Assembly (NCBI GenBank): GCA_958445065.1
Contig: CAUCQW010000003.1
Coordinates: forward strand, 62,001-126,000
Source: an uncultured Collinsella sp.
Lineage (GTDB): Bacteria > Actinomycetota > Coriobacteriia > Coriobacteriales > Coriobacteriaceae
Reading direction: 5' to 3'
DNA length: 64,000 nucleotides
In this document: piece by piece, positions 51,651 to 59,660 of the stretch
Numbering within the stretch: the first letter of the stretch is position 1
Layout of the letters: every line of letters starts with the position of its first letter
Translations under genes and position numbers: made by a program
Notes under the pieces: generated by a model
What the model was told of the DNA's origin: nothing
What the model saw: only the letters and a program-made list of their open reading frames with translations
The model's database searches: none

Positions 51651-51848
51651 AGAGTCCTCGCATGAGAAGGTGGTTTGCTGCCATGATTTTAGTCCGATAT
51701 GGAGATTAGGCTATATCCTTGTCCGCTCGGGGCGTTAAGATGGCCCGAATTCGGTCGTTTGCGCTCGCTCGGGGTATACTTTCGACTATATACGGTTCTA
51801 ATGTGCATGCATTGGGCCTATTTGTCGGATTATGGATGTGGAGCGCAC

Positions 51849-54800
51849 ATGGCGAACACCCAGAACTATATTAACCACCTGCTGCAGAACACCGGCATCA
51901 CGCCGGCATGCAGCGAAGAAGAGCGCTTGGCTGCCGAGGATATCGCTCAGATCTTCCGCAACCACGGCTTTGATCCCGAGGTTCAGGAGTTCAATGCCCC
52001 GGCGCCCAGCAGGTTGGCATTTGCCGTTACCGGTATTCTTGCGTTTGCCGGCGCCCTGCTGATGGGCATCGGCGGCGGCATCGGCTTGGTCGGCTCCTTG
52101 CTGGCCATTGTCGGCGCCGTTCTTTACGTGCTCGAGCGCACGGGCCACCCCGTGGTTTCGCGCCTGGGCAAGACGGGCGTGAGCCAAAATGTCATCGCCT
52201 ACCACAAGGCCTCGGGCCCGCTCGCGTCTCCGCGCAACCGCCCGGTGGTCGTTGTCGCACACTACGACTCTCCCCGTGCTGAGCTGCTCGCCCGCGAGCC
52301 CTATGCTTCGTATCGTGCGCTCATCGCCAAGCTGTTGCCCGTTGCCACGGTTGCCCCTGCTGCCGTTGCCATCTTGCGTATCCTGCCGCTCCCCGGCGCG
52401 CTCAAGGTTCTGCTGTGGATTGTCGCGATCCTCGCTTCCCTCGTTGCGCTCGCCAGCGCGGCAAACATCATTTCTAACCGTTTTGTGCTTCCCTATACGT
52501 CCGGCGCAGTGTGCAACAAGTCTTCTGTCGCCGCTATGCTCGGCGTTATGGACAACGTTGCTCCCTTCCAGGGCGAAAACGAGTTTCCCGACGATGTTCC
52601 GTTCGATACCTATTTTGGGGAGCAGAAGCGTCGTGCCGAGGAGATGGCGCGCGCAGCAGCGGAGTATGCCGCGGCCCAACAGCAAAACGACTACGGCAAC
52701 ACCATCGAGTATGAAGAGCCTACCTACGCCGAGGACGAGTTCGGTCAGCCGATTGCTCCCGACGCTCAGACCGAGCCCGAACAGGGCGAGGCTTTCGACG
52801 AGCAGATCGAGGGCTTTGAGGGTGCGTCTGCCGACGAGACGCTGATTGGCGCCATCGTGCCCGAGGATCAGAATCAGGCTGTCCAGGCCGAAGAGTTCAA
52901 TGACGAGGTTCCCACTGCCGAGCCGGCGGAGGAGCCTGTCGCGGCCGAGCCCGAGCCCAGGCTCTATCGCAATGCCGCCGGCAACATCCGCTTTGGTTCG
53001 GATGCCATCCGTGCGCTCGGAATGCTTCCCGAGTCCTGCACGCTCGATTACGAGGAAGGCGAGGAGCCGACGTTTGAGCCCGAGCCTGCCCCCGTCGTGA
53101 CTGCATCTGCGCCCGTTGTCGCCGTGGATGATGAGTCTGCCGCGGTTGCCGCTGCCGTTGCCGAGCCCGAGGCGGTGTCCGCGATCGATCCCGCGGCAGG
53201 ACTGGACATTTTGGCTCCCGCCGCGCCGGCGCAAGACGTTACGGACGAGCCTGACGACGATTACGCTGAACAGCCGAGGCGCGTGTCTTACGAGAGCGAT
53301 ACTGATTTCTCGGCCGAGATTCCCGCGGCAACGCCCCATGCCGATATTGCATCCGCGTTCTCTTCGATTGGCGCCAGCGCTTCCAACTTCTTTAAGGGTG
53401 CGCTTGCAAAGGGCAGGAAATTTGTCGACGATTTCGAGGGGAAGCGCGCTGCCGCACGCGAGGCTGCCGAGCAGGAGGCTATCGCTCAGCAGCAGGCAGC
53501 CGAGGCGGCACGTGAGCGCGCGGCGCAAGAGTTCGAGCAGAACGAGGCTATGCAGTCCGTGCCTGTCGACGCCGCCGAAGCTACAACGTCCTTTGAGGCT
53601 CAGCAGCACGTCGATAGCACCATGTCGTTTGATGCCGCGCAGTTCGATTCCACGATAACGTTTGAAAAGCAAGGCACCGCGATTGCCGAGCCCCTTCCTG
53701 TTTCCGATGAGCAGGGCGACGCGGCAGACGATGACGAGCCTATTGATGCTGCCGAAATCCAAGATGTCGCCGGGCACGAGCCCGTCGAGGTCAACTGTGA
53801 CGAAGGGCAATACGCGGCAGCCGATCAAGGTGATTCGACCGAGGTCGAGCAGGAGGAAGTGCCTGCGGTTTCCGAGGCTCCCGAGACAGATGGGTCGAGG
53901 CCTTACTCCACGCAGATTTTCACCATGCCGATCCCGAGTGGTTCCGGTGCCACGGTTGCCGATGTCGCTCCCACTCAGGACGAAACGGTCGATTCCCTTA
54001 TGGCCCAGATTTCCTCCCAAGCATCGCCGCGTCCGCAGATGAATGTTCCCGATCCGGCGTCGGCACCGTCGCCTGCACCCTCCTCGTCTCCGCTGGCTTC
54101 GGTCCCCGATCCGTCGCTGCCGTCGATGAAGCAGACAAACGTTGCGTCTCGCACGTCGCTGTTCGACCTTCCCGATCCCTCCGCACAGGTCAACGACCCC
54201 TTTGCTACCGCTCAGGGTCCCGAACCCACATCGGCACCCGTTGCGCCTCCTATGCCCGTTGCGTCGGGCGCACAGCCGATCGAGACCATTTCGGCTCCCG
54301 CCCCTGCGGCACCTAAGTCTCGCAAGCGCGGCCTGGGCGGCCTGTTCGGTCGTAAAAAGAAAAACGAACAGGACAGCATGAGTGACTGGCTGGGCGTCGA
54401 AGACGATTACGATGCCAAGAAGTCCGGTCGCGGCATCGGTTCGTGGGATAATTTCGAGGACGATAACGATGGCTGGAAGGGCGGCGCTACGTCTTCCGAC
54501 GGTGCTTCTTCCGAAGATATGCTCTCGGCTGTCGCTTCTATGGGCGACGATGAGCTGCTCGGTCACGATATCTGGTTTGTGGCAACGGGCGCCTCGGATT
54601 GTGATGGCGCCGGTATGAAGGCCTTCTTGGCTTCGCATCGCGATAAGCTCCGCGGCGTCTTCTTCATCAATCTTGAATCCGTCGGCGCCGGTAGGCTTTC
54701 GGTGGTGACGGTTGAGGGCGAACAGCAGCTGCTCAAGGGCGATCGCCGCATCATGAACCTGGTCAGCAAGGTGTGCAAGTCGTTCCATGTCGATTGTGGC

Positions 54801-54995
54801 GCGCTCGAGATGCCCTATGCCAAGACCGATGCCTACGCCGCGCTCGAGGCGAGCCGCCGAGCCCTCACCATCGCCGGCGTGGACGGCACGCGTCTGGCTT
54901 GCGCTCGTACCGAGGACGACCTGCCCCACAATGTCAACCCGACGAACATTGCCACGGTATCCGAGGTCGTGACCGAGGTTATCCGCCGTTCGTAG
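51849..54995 (+). CDS. Membrane M28-peptidase-like protein with a very long disordered insertion
   Basis: 1048 residues. An N-terminal helical part leads to two or three membrane helices (about 57-95) and a strand-loop VVVVAHYDSP (His138, Asp140) as in M28 peptidases. Two more membrane helices follow (about 161-209), then NRFVLPYTSGAVCNKSSVAAMLG. From about 240 to 899 the chain is acidic, Ala/Pro/Glu/Asp-rich and probably disordered. The M28-type fold resumes at about 900: IWFVATGASDCDGAGMKAFL, FFINLESVGAG and ARTEDDLPHNVNP. Compared with active M28 enzymes the Asp of NDNASG, the Glu-Glu pair, and the last His are not at the expected places. GTGGAG is six bases before the ATG. An inactive or altered-function membrane protein is inferred. 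Confidence 0.7.
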   Translation: MANTQNYINHLLQNTGITPACSEEERLAAEDIAQIFRNHGFDPEVQEFNAPAPSRLAFAVTGILAFAGALLMGIGGGIGLVGSLLAIVGAVLYVLERTGHPVVSRLGKTGVSQNVIAYHKASGPLASPRNRPVVVVAHYDSPRAELLAREPYASYRALIAKLLPVATVAPAAVAILRILPLPGALKVLLWIVAILASLVALASAANIISNRFVLPYTSGAVCNKSSVAAMLGVMDNVAPFQGENEFPDDVPFDTYFGEQKRRAEEMARAAAEYAAAQQQNDYGNTIEYEEPTYAEDEFGQPIAPDAQTEPEQGEAFDEQIEGFEGASADETLIGAIVPEDQNQAVQAEEFNDEVPTAEPAEEPVAAEPEPRLYRNAAGNIRFGSDAIRALGMLPESCTLDYEEGEEPTFEPEPAPVVTASAPVVAVDDESAAVAAAVAEPEAVSAIDPAAGLDILAPAAPAQDVTDEPDDDYAEQPRRVSYESDTDFSAEIPAATPHADIASAFSSIGASASNFFKGALAKGRKFVDDFEGKRAAAREAAEQEAIAQQQAAEAARERAAQEFEQNEAMQSVPVDAAEATTSFEAQQHVDSTMSFDAAQFDSTITFEKQGTAIAEPLPVSDEQGDAADDDEPIDAAEIQDVAGHEPVEVNCDEGQYAAADQGDSTEVEQEEVPAVSEAPETDGSRPYSTQIFTMPIPSGSGATVADVAPTQDETVDSLMAQISSQASPRPQMNVPDPASAPSPAPSSSPLASVPDPSLPSMKQTNVASRTSLFDLPDPSAQVNDPFATAQGPEPTSAPVAPPMPVASGAQPIETISAPAPAAPKSRKRGLGGLFGRKKKNEQDSMSDWLGVEDDYDAKKSGRGIGSWDNFEDDNDGWKGGATSSDGASSEDMLSAVASMGDDELLGHDIWFVATGASDCDGAGMKAFLASHRDKLRGVFFINLESVGAGRLSVVTVEGEQQLLKGDRRIMNLVSKVCKSFHVDCGALEMPYAKTDAYAALEASRRALTIAGVDGTRLACARTEDDLPHNVNPTNIATVSEVVTEVIRRS

Positions 54996-55016
54996 ACGGA
55001 GCTCTAAGGAGTCAAC

Positions 55017-55235
55017 GTGTTTTCGTATATTAAGCGCCATTGGCCTGTCTACGTGATTTTGACCTTGATTGCCATTGCGTTAGGGTTTGGAGCTGCCTAC
55101 ATCGTGGGCGCGAAGGGCTCGACCCCCGCCTCCGCAATCAGCGAAGAGGTGGAGCAAGAACAGAGCACGGGTGCCGATGGGATTCCTGAGTCCGAGCAAG
55201 CAATCGTTGATGGTGGATCTTCGTCTGCAGAGTAG
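55017..55235 (+). CDS. Small single-span membrane protein
   Basis: 72 residues with start GTG at 55017 (AAGGAG six bases upstream). One membrane helix at about 9-30 (WPVYVILTLIAIALGFGAAY) and an acidic Ser-rich outer tail (EEVEQEQSTGADG). It follows the M28-like gene by 21 bp and has a shared terminator downstream; co-transcription is likely. Function unknown. Confidence 0.7.
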   Translation: MFSYIKRHWPVYVILTLIAIALGFGAAYIVGAKGSTPASAISEEVEQEQSTGADGIPESEQAIVDGGSSSAE

Positions 55236-55256
55236 ATGCGGCGATTTAAATGATTG

Positions 55257-55295
55257 AAAGCGGGCGAGCCGGGGGACTGGCTCGCCCGCTTTTTC
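55257..55295. terminator. Bidirectional terminator between convergent genes
   Basis: AAAGCGGGCGAGCC pairs with GGCTCGCCCGCTTT with an 8-nt loop; T-run on the plus strand, A/T tail on the minus strand. Confidence 0.93.
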
Positions 55296-55301
55296 ATCGC
55301 G

Positions 55302-58300
55302 CTAGCGCTTCTTTGGGATTGACCTAAGGCGAGCGAACCATAGGGCTGCGGCACCCGAGGTCAGGAGCGCGGTGATGCAAGCGGCGATGGGAGCTGACCC
55401 TGTTGCCGGTAGGTCCTGCGGTAGGGTACAGCGTTGAATGACACTGTCCTCGTCATGTGACTCAAGTTTATCGCCGCCGCCGTTGCGGCAAAGATCGACG
55501 CGTGCGCTGTTGGTGAGTGCAGTTTGGGGTGTGTAAGCCGACGTTGCCTGCATGTGCACGACTGCGCCCCGAGCATCTGTGCCAAGGATTGCTTTGGCAT
55601 CGTCAAGGTCGTCGTGCTCATCTTTGAGATCATCACGGGTCCAAGAATCCGTATCGCTTCGAGTCGTAAAGTCGGCGGCTACCGCACCGTATTCAATGCG
55701 AATGCCCGTCACGACGGTATTGGATGAAAGGTCGAGTTCTTTCGCCTCGAGTGTGGCGGATTCCGTGGTCGAGACATCCGCCTTCCAGAGGTGCCAGCCG
55801 TCGTAATCGACGAGGCGGCAATCTTCACCCAGACTCTCTTTTACTTCGTCGGACTCAAGCCAAGGATTTTCGTGCCCATCGTCAAGCGTCGCGTTTGCCG
55901 GCTCATCGACGTCTGTCGAGTCCAACGGCGTCGTGCGATACCACACGTTGCACAGACCGTTGAGGTCGCCGATGGCGACGGGGGTTTCGATTGAGACGAA
56001 TCTCGCCGTGCCGTCTTTGGCGCACTCAAGATCATCGGTAATCGTAAACTCATCAACCCAAGTAGCGGAATCGTTTCGAGCATCGATGGTATAGGAGAAA
56101 AGCCCATCCGTATTGGTTTGCATCGCGGCGCGGTTTTTTCCATCGCCGTTAGCCAACAGACCCTTCCCGATAGGTTGGACAAGTTCCTGACGCTTGTCGA
56201 CCTGTCCTTTGATCTCGATGGGCGCATCCTTCATCGCGACGGATTGGACTTCTCCCGTATCCTTTATTTCAAACGTTATCTCCTCGGCAAGGTCATAGGT
56301 CCGCGGAGACATCGTTTCGCGCAACGAGTAGGTACCGGGTGCAAGATGTTCGATGCGGTGCGGCTTGTCGGATGAGGTCCAGGAGTCTATTTCGGTTTTA
56401 TCGGGACCATATAAGGTGAGCTGTGCGCCTTTCACTTCCTGCTCTCCGCTTGCATCGACCTTGGAGATATCAACCTTGGTGTAATCGTCGGATACGTTAA
56501 GCCGTGCTTCCACAACGGGTGTTTTCTGGTCGGCATAGGTAAGGTCGACGATATGATGCGTCCGGTCGAGCAAGAAGCCGGTCGGCGCTTGAGTCTCGAC
56601 AACCTCGTAGCGTGCGGTGCCAGATCCCAGCGGGAGGTCGTCCGCGCGTGCTTCTCCAGTTTCATCCGTCGTGACGGTAGCGACAGCCTCGCCGTCGAGC
56701 GCGGCAATGCTACCGTCGGGGCGCACGATATCACCTGAGGCACGGATCTCAAAGATGGCGCCCGCGAGGCTGCTGCCGTCTACGGCATCGGTTTTAACGA
56801 TCCTGATGTTTCCGGTCGCGGCGTGGTCATAATACGAGACGATTGCAACGGGCGTTAGGTTTATATCGGCGGGTATGTTTACCTCGATCTCTCCGCCGAC
56901 AAGATAGGGCTCTTTGGCCGAGGTTTCGCGTACATAATAGGTGCCCGGCACGAGCGATTCGGGCAGTGTGACGGTGCCGGTCGCGTCAGTCGTAAAGGTG
57001 TCCATTACGTTATGTGCTGGATACCAGCATGTTTGTGAGACAGGTTTGTGATTGCTGTCGAGGAGTTGGAAGGTGAATCCGGCTAGGGGAACAGAGGCGC
57101 CTGTTTGGGCATCGCGTTTTACAATCTGGAGATGCATCGACAGAGCGTGGTTGTCCACGATATATTGAAGCTCGGCGCCGTCGGAAATCTGATTGGCCTC
57201 GACGGTCCATTCCCCCGCACGTTTAAAACCCTCGGGGACGGTTTCCGGAACCTCACGAACCGTGTAGCCGGCGCGGTCGTATGGGACGGCTCCGTGGACA
57301 CCGGCTGGTCGCTTGCCTGTGCCGAACCATGCTTCGGGCTGGTCTTTGGTGGAGGCAAAGCCATAGATGTTTGTAGTCAGTGTGCCAACAACCTGCTGAG
57401 AGCTGTTACTGACAACCTCAAAGACAACATCTCCTGCCGGCTGCTCCAGGCCGGATTGATCGCTATTGCCGTAGTCCTTGAATTTGGAAATCTCAAGGTC
57501 AAACGCAATGGGGATATTGGAAACGCGAGATTCGATCTCGACCACGCCTGAATCGCCGAGTTGGTCGGCTCCAACGGTGTAAGACCAACTGTCACCGGAG
57601 GGCAAATAGCCCTCGGGCGCCTTCGATTCATAGATGGTAAAGGTTCCCAGGGGGACATCGGTGAGGGTAGCTCGACCGCTTTCATCGGTCCTGAGAGTTT
57701 GTGTCCATCCAGGGGTTGATTGCGATACGCACACGAATTCTGCTCCTGCGAGCGAAGCTCCAACTTGGGGGCCTGCATTCGTTGCGGCGTCGAGCTTTAC
57801 AATGCGCAAGGTAATGGTGCCGGGTTGTTCATCAATGGTGACGTATCCGCCGTTATTCGTCGTGGTAAAGGCAATGCGATCGTGCAGGGGGATATAACCA
57901 GCTGGCGCTGTTATCTCAACTAGGTAGTATGCCGTGTTGGGTAGGAGTGTTGCCTGCGCTCGACCGTTGCTGTCCATCTGGACGGTGCCGACACGCGCGC
58001 CGCTGGCGCTCTCAAAAACATCGAATGTTGCCCCGTCAAACTGATAAGTATTGTTTCCGCTGGTAATGGCAGCGTTTGCAGACTGCTTTTGGAAGGAAAC
58101 AGAGACCGCCGGCAGTACATAGAGCATGTCTTGACGTTTGCTGCCGCCCGATACGGTTCCTATATAGCGCCGCGCGCGGTGCGGAGCGGCTTTGATGCTT
58201 CCTGATTTTGCGCTGTCGTGGAGCCACCGCGCAGCCGCCACGACTTCATTGTCGGCGGTAAAGTGCCCGCTCTTGGTTTTGCCCTGAGCGGTTGTGTAGG

Positions 58301-58733
58301 AGTAGGTGCCGTCGACATGGGTAGTGCCGTTGAGCATCCATACGGCAAGCTGGGTGGCGGCGCGGGCGCGATCGGGTGAAAGATGGTAACCGCCAAACGA
58401 CGTGGCGGTAGGATATCCGTGACAAACGATTGCCGCGAACTCGTCGTCGAGCCACACCCAGCCTTGATCAAAGTTGAGCCATGGGCCGCCCGGCTTGGTG
58501 GGGCCGGGGCGCTCCTGGTTCATGCAGTAGGCAATCGAGGCGTCTTGAGCTTCATACTTGCCGATGAAGAAGGGCCCACAATCATCGCTAATAGTGCGGA
58601 AGCCGAGCTGGTCGTAGCCATCGACGGCAAATGCGGCTCCCGGTGCCAGACAGCCGAAAAGCAGGAAGAGGAGCAGGAGCAGCGGACCTGTTGCGATTGC
58701 GCTGTGGACAGAGTGCGTGGGTGCGTTGGACAT
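55302..58733 (-). CDS. LPATG-anchored thioester / CnaB-repeat surface adhesin
   Basis: 1143 residues. Signal peptide to about 36 (ATGPLLLLLFLLFGCLAPGA). Thioester domain with Cys70 (YCMNQE) and Gln128 in TQLAVW, the residues that form an internal reactive thioester. Six CnaB/SpaA-like modules follow, each starting near a K after a strand (IVKLDA, ISKFKD, IVKRDA, IVKTDA, ISKVDA, plus an earlier SFQKQS) and ending in an E-box such as YLVEITAPAGY or YEVVETQAPTGF, which suggests isopeptide crosslinks. Then an extra C-terminal domain, LPATG at 1108-1112, a hydrophobic span and a basic tail. Sortase would anchor it to the wall. AAGGAG precedes the ATG. It resembles pilus-tip or host-binding adhesins. 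Confidence 0.92.
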   Translation of the reverse strand: MSNAPTHSVHSAIATGPLLLLLFLLFGCLAPGAAFAVDGYDQLGFRTISDDCGPFFIGKYEAQDASIAYCMNQERPGPTKPGGPWLNFDQGWVWLDDEFAAIVCHGYPTATSFGGYHLSPDRARAATQLAVWMLNGTTHVDGTYSYTTAQGKTKSGHFTADNEVVAAARWLHDSAKSGSIKAAPHRARRYIGTVSGGSKRQDMLYVLPAVSVSFQKQSANAAITSGNNTYQFDGATFDVFESASGARVGTVQMDSNGRAQATLLPNTAYYLVEITAPAGYIPLHDRIAFTTTNNGGYVTIDEQPGTITLRIVKLDAATNAGPQVGASLAGAEFVCVSQSTPGWTQTLRTDESGRATLTDVPLGTFTIYESKAPEGYLPSGDSWSYTVGADQLGDSGVVEIESRVSNIPIAFDLEISKFKDYGNSDQSGLEQPAGDVVFEVVSNSSQQVVGTLTTNIYGFASTKDQPEAWFGTGKRPAGVHGAVPYDRAGYTVREVPETVPEGFKRAGEWTVEANQISDGAELQYIVDNHALSMHLQIVKRDAQTGASVPLAGFTFQLLDSNHKPVSQTCWYPAHNVMDTFTTDATGTVTLPESLVPGTYYVRETSAKEPYLVGGEIEVNIPADINLTPVAIVSYYDHAATGNIRIVKTDAVDGSSLAGAIFEIRASGDIVRPDGSIAALDGEAVATVTTDETGEARADDLPLGSGTARYEVVETQAPTGFLLDRTHHIVDLTYADQKTPVVEARLNVSDDYTKVDISKVDASGEQEVKGAQLTLYGPDKTEIDSWTSSDKPHRIEHLAPGTYSLRETMSPRTYDLAEEITFEIKDTGEVQSVAMKDAPIEIKGQVDKRQELVQPIGKGLLANGDGKNRAAMQTNTDGLFSYTIDARNDSATWVDEFTITDDLECAKDGTARFVSIETPVAIGDLNGLCNVWYRTTPLDSTDVDEPANATLDDGHENPWLESDEVKESLGEDCRLVDYDGWHLWKADVSTTESATLEAKELDLSSNTVVTGIRIEYGAVAADFTTRSDTDSWTRDDLKDEHDDLDDAKAILGTDARGAVVHMQATSAYTPQTALTNSARVDLCRNGGGDKLESHDEDSVIQRCTLPQDLPATGSAPIAACITALLTSGAAALWFARLRSIPKKR

Positions 58734-58987
58734 GGCTGCTCCTTATCCCTCGTGCGCCGCATGGGGAGGTTGCGACGCGTAGGATGAGGCTACCCCCGAG
58801 GTTCATGCGGGTAAGTACCGGAGCCTGACCAAAAGCTTGCCCAATTCCTGACAAATTGAGCTCAAATACAACAATCAGGCAAAAGCGCAGGTAGAAGATA
58901 GGGAGAACAGGAGGTCAAAGGTCCTCATCTCCACAATTGATGCGATTTTCAAACGAATCTCCACAGTTAAAACAAGCATCACCACCC
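58734..58987. other. Intergenic, upstream of the adhesin and tRNA-Gly
   Basis: No gene visible. It contains the adhesin leader and, near 58840-58880, an AT-rich stretch (AATTGAGCTCAAATACAACA) that may hold the promoter. A confident -35/-10 pair for the adhesin is not seen. Confidence 0.35.
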
Positions 58988-59017
58988 TTGTATCGAACAA
59001 GACAACCGCGATATACT
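58988..59017 (+). promoter_or_regulatory. Putative tRNA-Gly promoter
   Basis: TTGTAT (58988-58993) and TATACT (59012-59017) with 18-bp spacing, 14 bp upstream of the tRNA. Confidence 0.6.
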
Positions 59018-59030
59018 AGCCAACACACAA

Positions 59031-59105
59031 GCGGGCATCGCCAAGTGGTAAGGCATCAGCTTCCCAAGCTGACACTCGCGGGTTCGAGTCCCGTTGCCCG
59101 CTCCA
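59031..59105 (+). tRNA. tRNA-Gly (anticodon CCC)
   Basis: Acceptor GCGGGCA/TGCCCGC, anticodon loop TTCCCAA (anticodon CCC), T-loop GTTCGAGTC, encoded CCA (59103-59105). Its 3' end is repeated several times in the next 460 bp. Confidence 0.96.
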
Positions 59106-59115
59106 TTCGAATTTC

Positions 59116-59148
59116 AGGCACGGTAACGTTTCGTTACTGTGCCTTTTT
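59116..59148 (+). terminator. Terminator after tRNA-Gly
   Basis: AGGCACGGTAACG / CGTTACTGTGCCT (one G-T pair) followed by TTTT. Confidence 0.9.
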
Positions 59149-59159
59149 CAATAAAGTGC

Positions 59160-59296
59160 CGGGACTCGAACCCGACAGGGTGCGAGCGTTAAATAAACGC
59201 GAAGCGTTTATAGCGAGCAGGCAAGGTCGCCGATAGGCGACCGCAGCCGGTGCGGATTTGCGAAGCAAATACGCGGACGTCCCGTCGTCCGCTCCA
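59160..59296. repeat. tRNA-Gly-derived hairpin element (element B)
   Basis: 137 nt, architecture as element A. Left: CGGGACTCGAACCCG (59160-59174), a 15-nt inverted copy of the tRNA-Gly T-arm (59079-59093). Three hairpins: 59193-59211 (8 bp, GAA loop), 59225-59242 (7 bp, GATA loop) and 59252-59274 (3+6 bp, GAA loop). Right: GGAC followed by the direct tRNA 3' end GTCCCGTCGTCCGCTCCA (59279-59296). Confidence 0.75.
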
Positions 59297-59558
59297 TCGA
59301 GCGCGGGAGACCTTGGGACGGCCAATTCAACAAAGTCTTCCCCATCGTCTCCGTGAATCCGAGGAGATCGACCGCAGCCGGTGCGGATTTGCGAAGCAAA
59401 TACGCGGACGTCCCGTTGCCCGCTCCATCAGCCAAGGGGGATGTTGGGACACTCGGTTCGATCCGGTCTCCTTCGGCGGCTTTGCGGACCGGGGCATGCT
59501 GACCACAGCCGGTGTGCGTCCGCGACGCGGGCGCGCGGACGTCCCGTTGCCCGCTCCA
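59238..59558. repeat. Tandem array of tRNA-Gly 3'-end copies (period about 131 nt)
   Basis: Three related blocks at 59238-59296, 59369-59427 and 59501-59558, each of 58-59 nt and ending in a tRNA-Gly 3' end (CCCGTTGCCCGCTCCA in the last two). The first two differ at two positions. The third keeps GACC, CAGCCGGTG and GCGGACGTCCCG, but its hairpin arms are changed on both sides. The 72-73 nt segments between blocks are related but diverged (shared TTGGGAC and GTCT). There is no gene within. Confidence 0.75.
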
Positions 59559-59660
59559 ATTCCAAAATGTTAGGTTAATGCCTGCTGCCCATACTTGCAC
59601 CTGCGCACGGTACAATGGTTGGGTTACGACCAACGTGCCAATAACCAAAAAGGAGCCGCT

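Noticed and set aside
51798..55040. 1080-codon frame opposite the M28-like gene
   Set aside because: Low-complexity Arg/Gly/Leu composition produced by the antisense of the Ala/Glu/Asp-rich insertion; the plus-strand frame has recognisable domains and a ribosome site.
59160..59558. CRISPR array or integron attC array
   Set aside because: Only three copies, spacers are related to each other rather than unique, repeat ends are tRNA 3' ends, and no cas or integrase gene is nearby. attC core motifs are absent.
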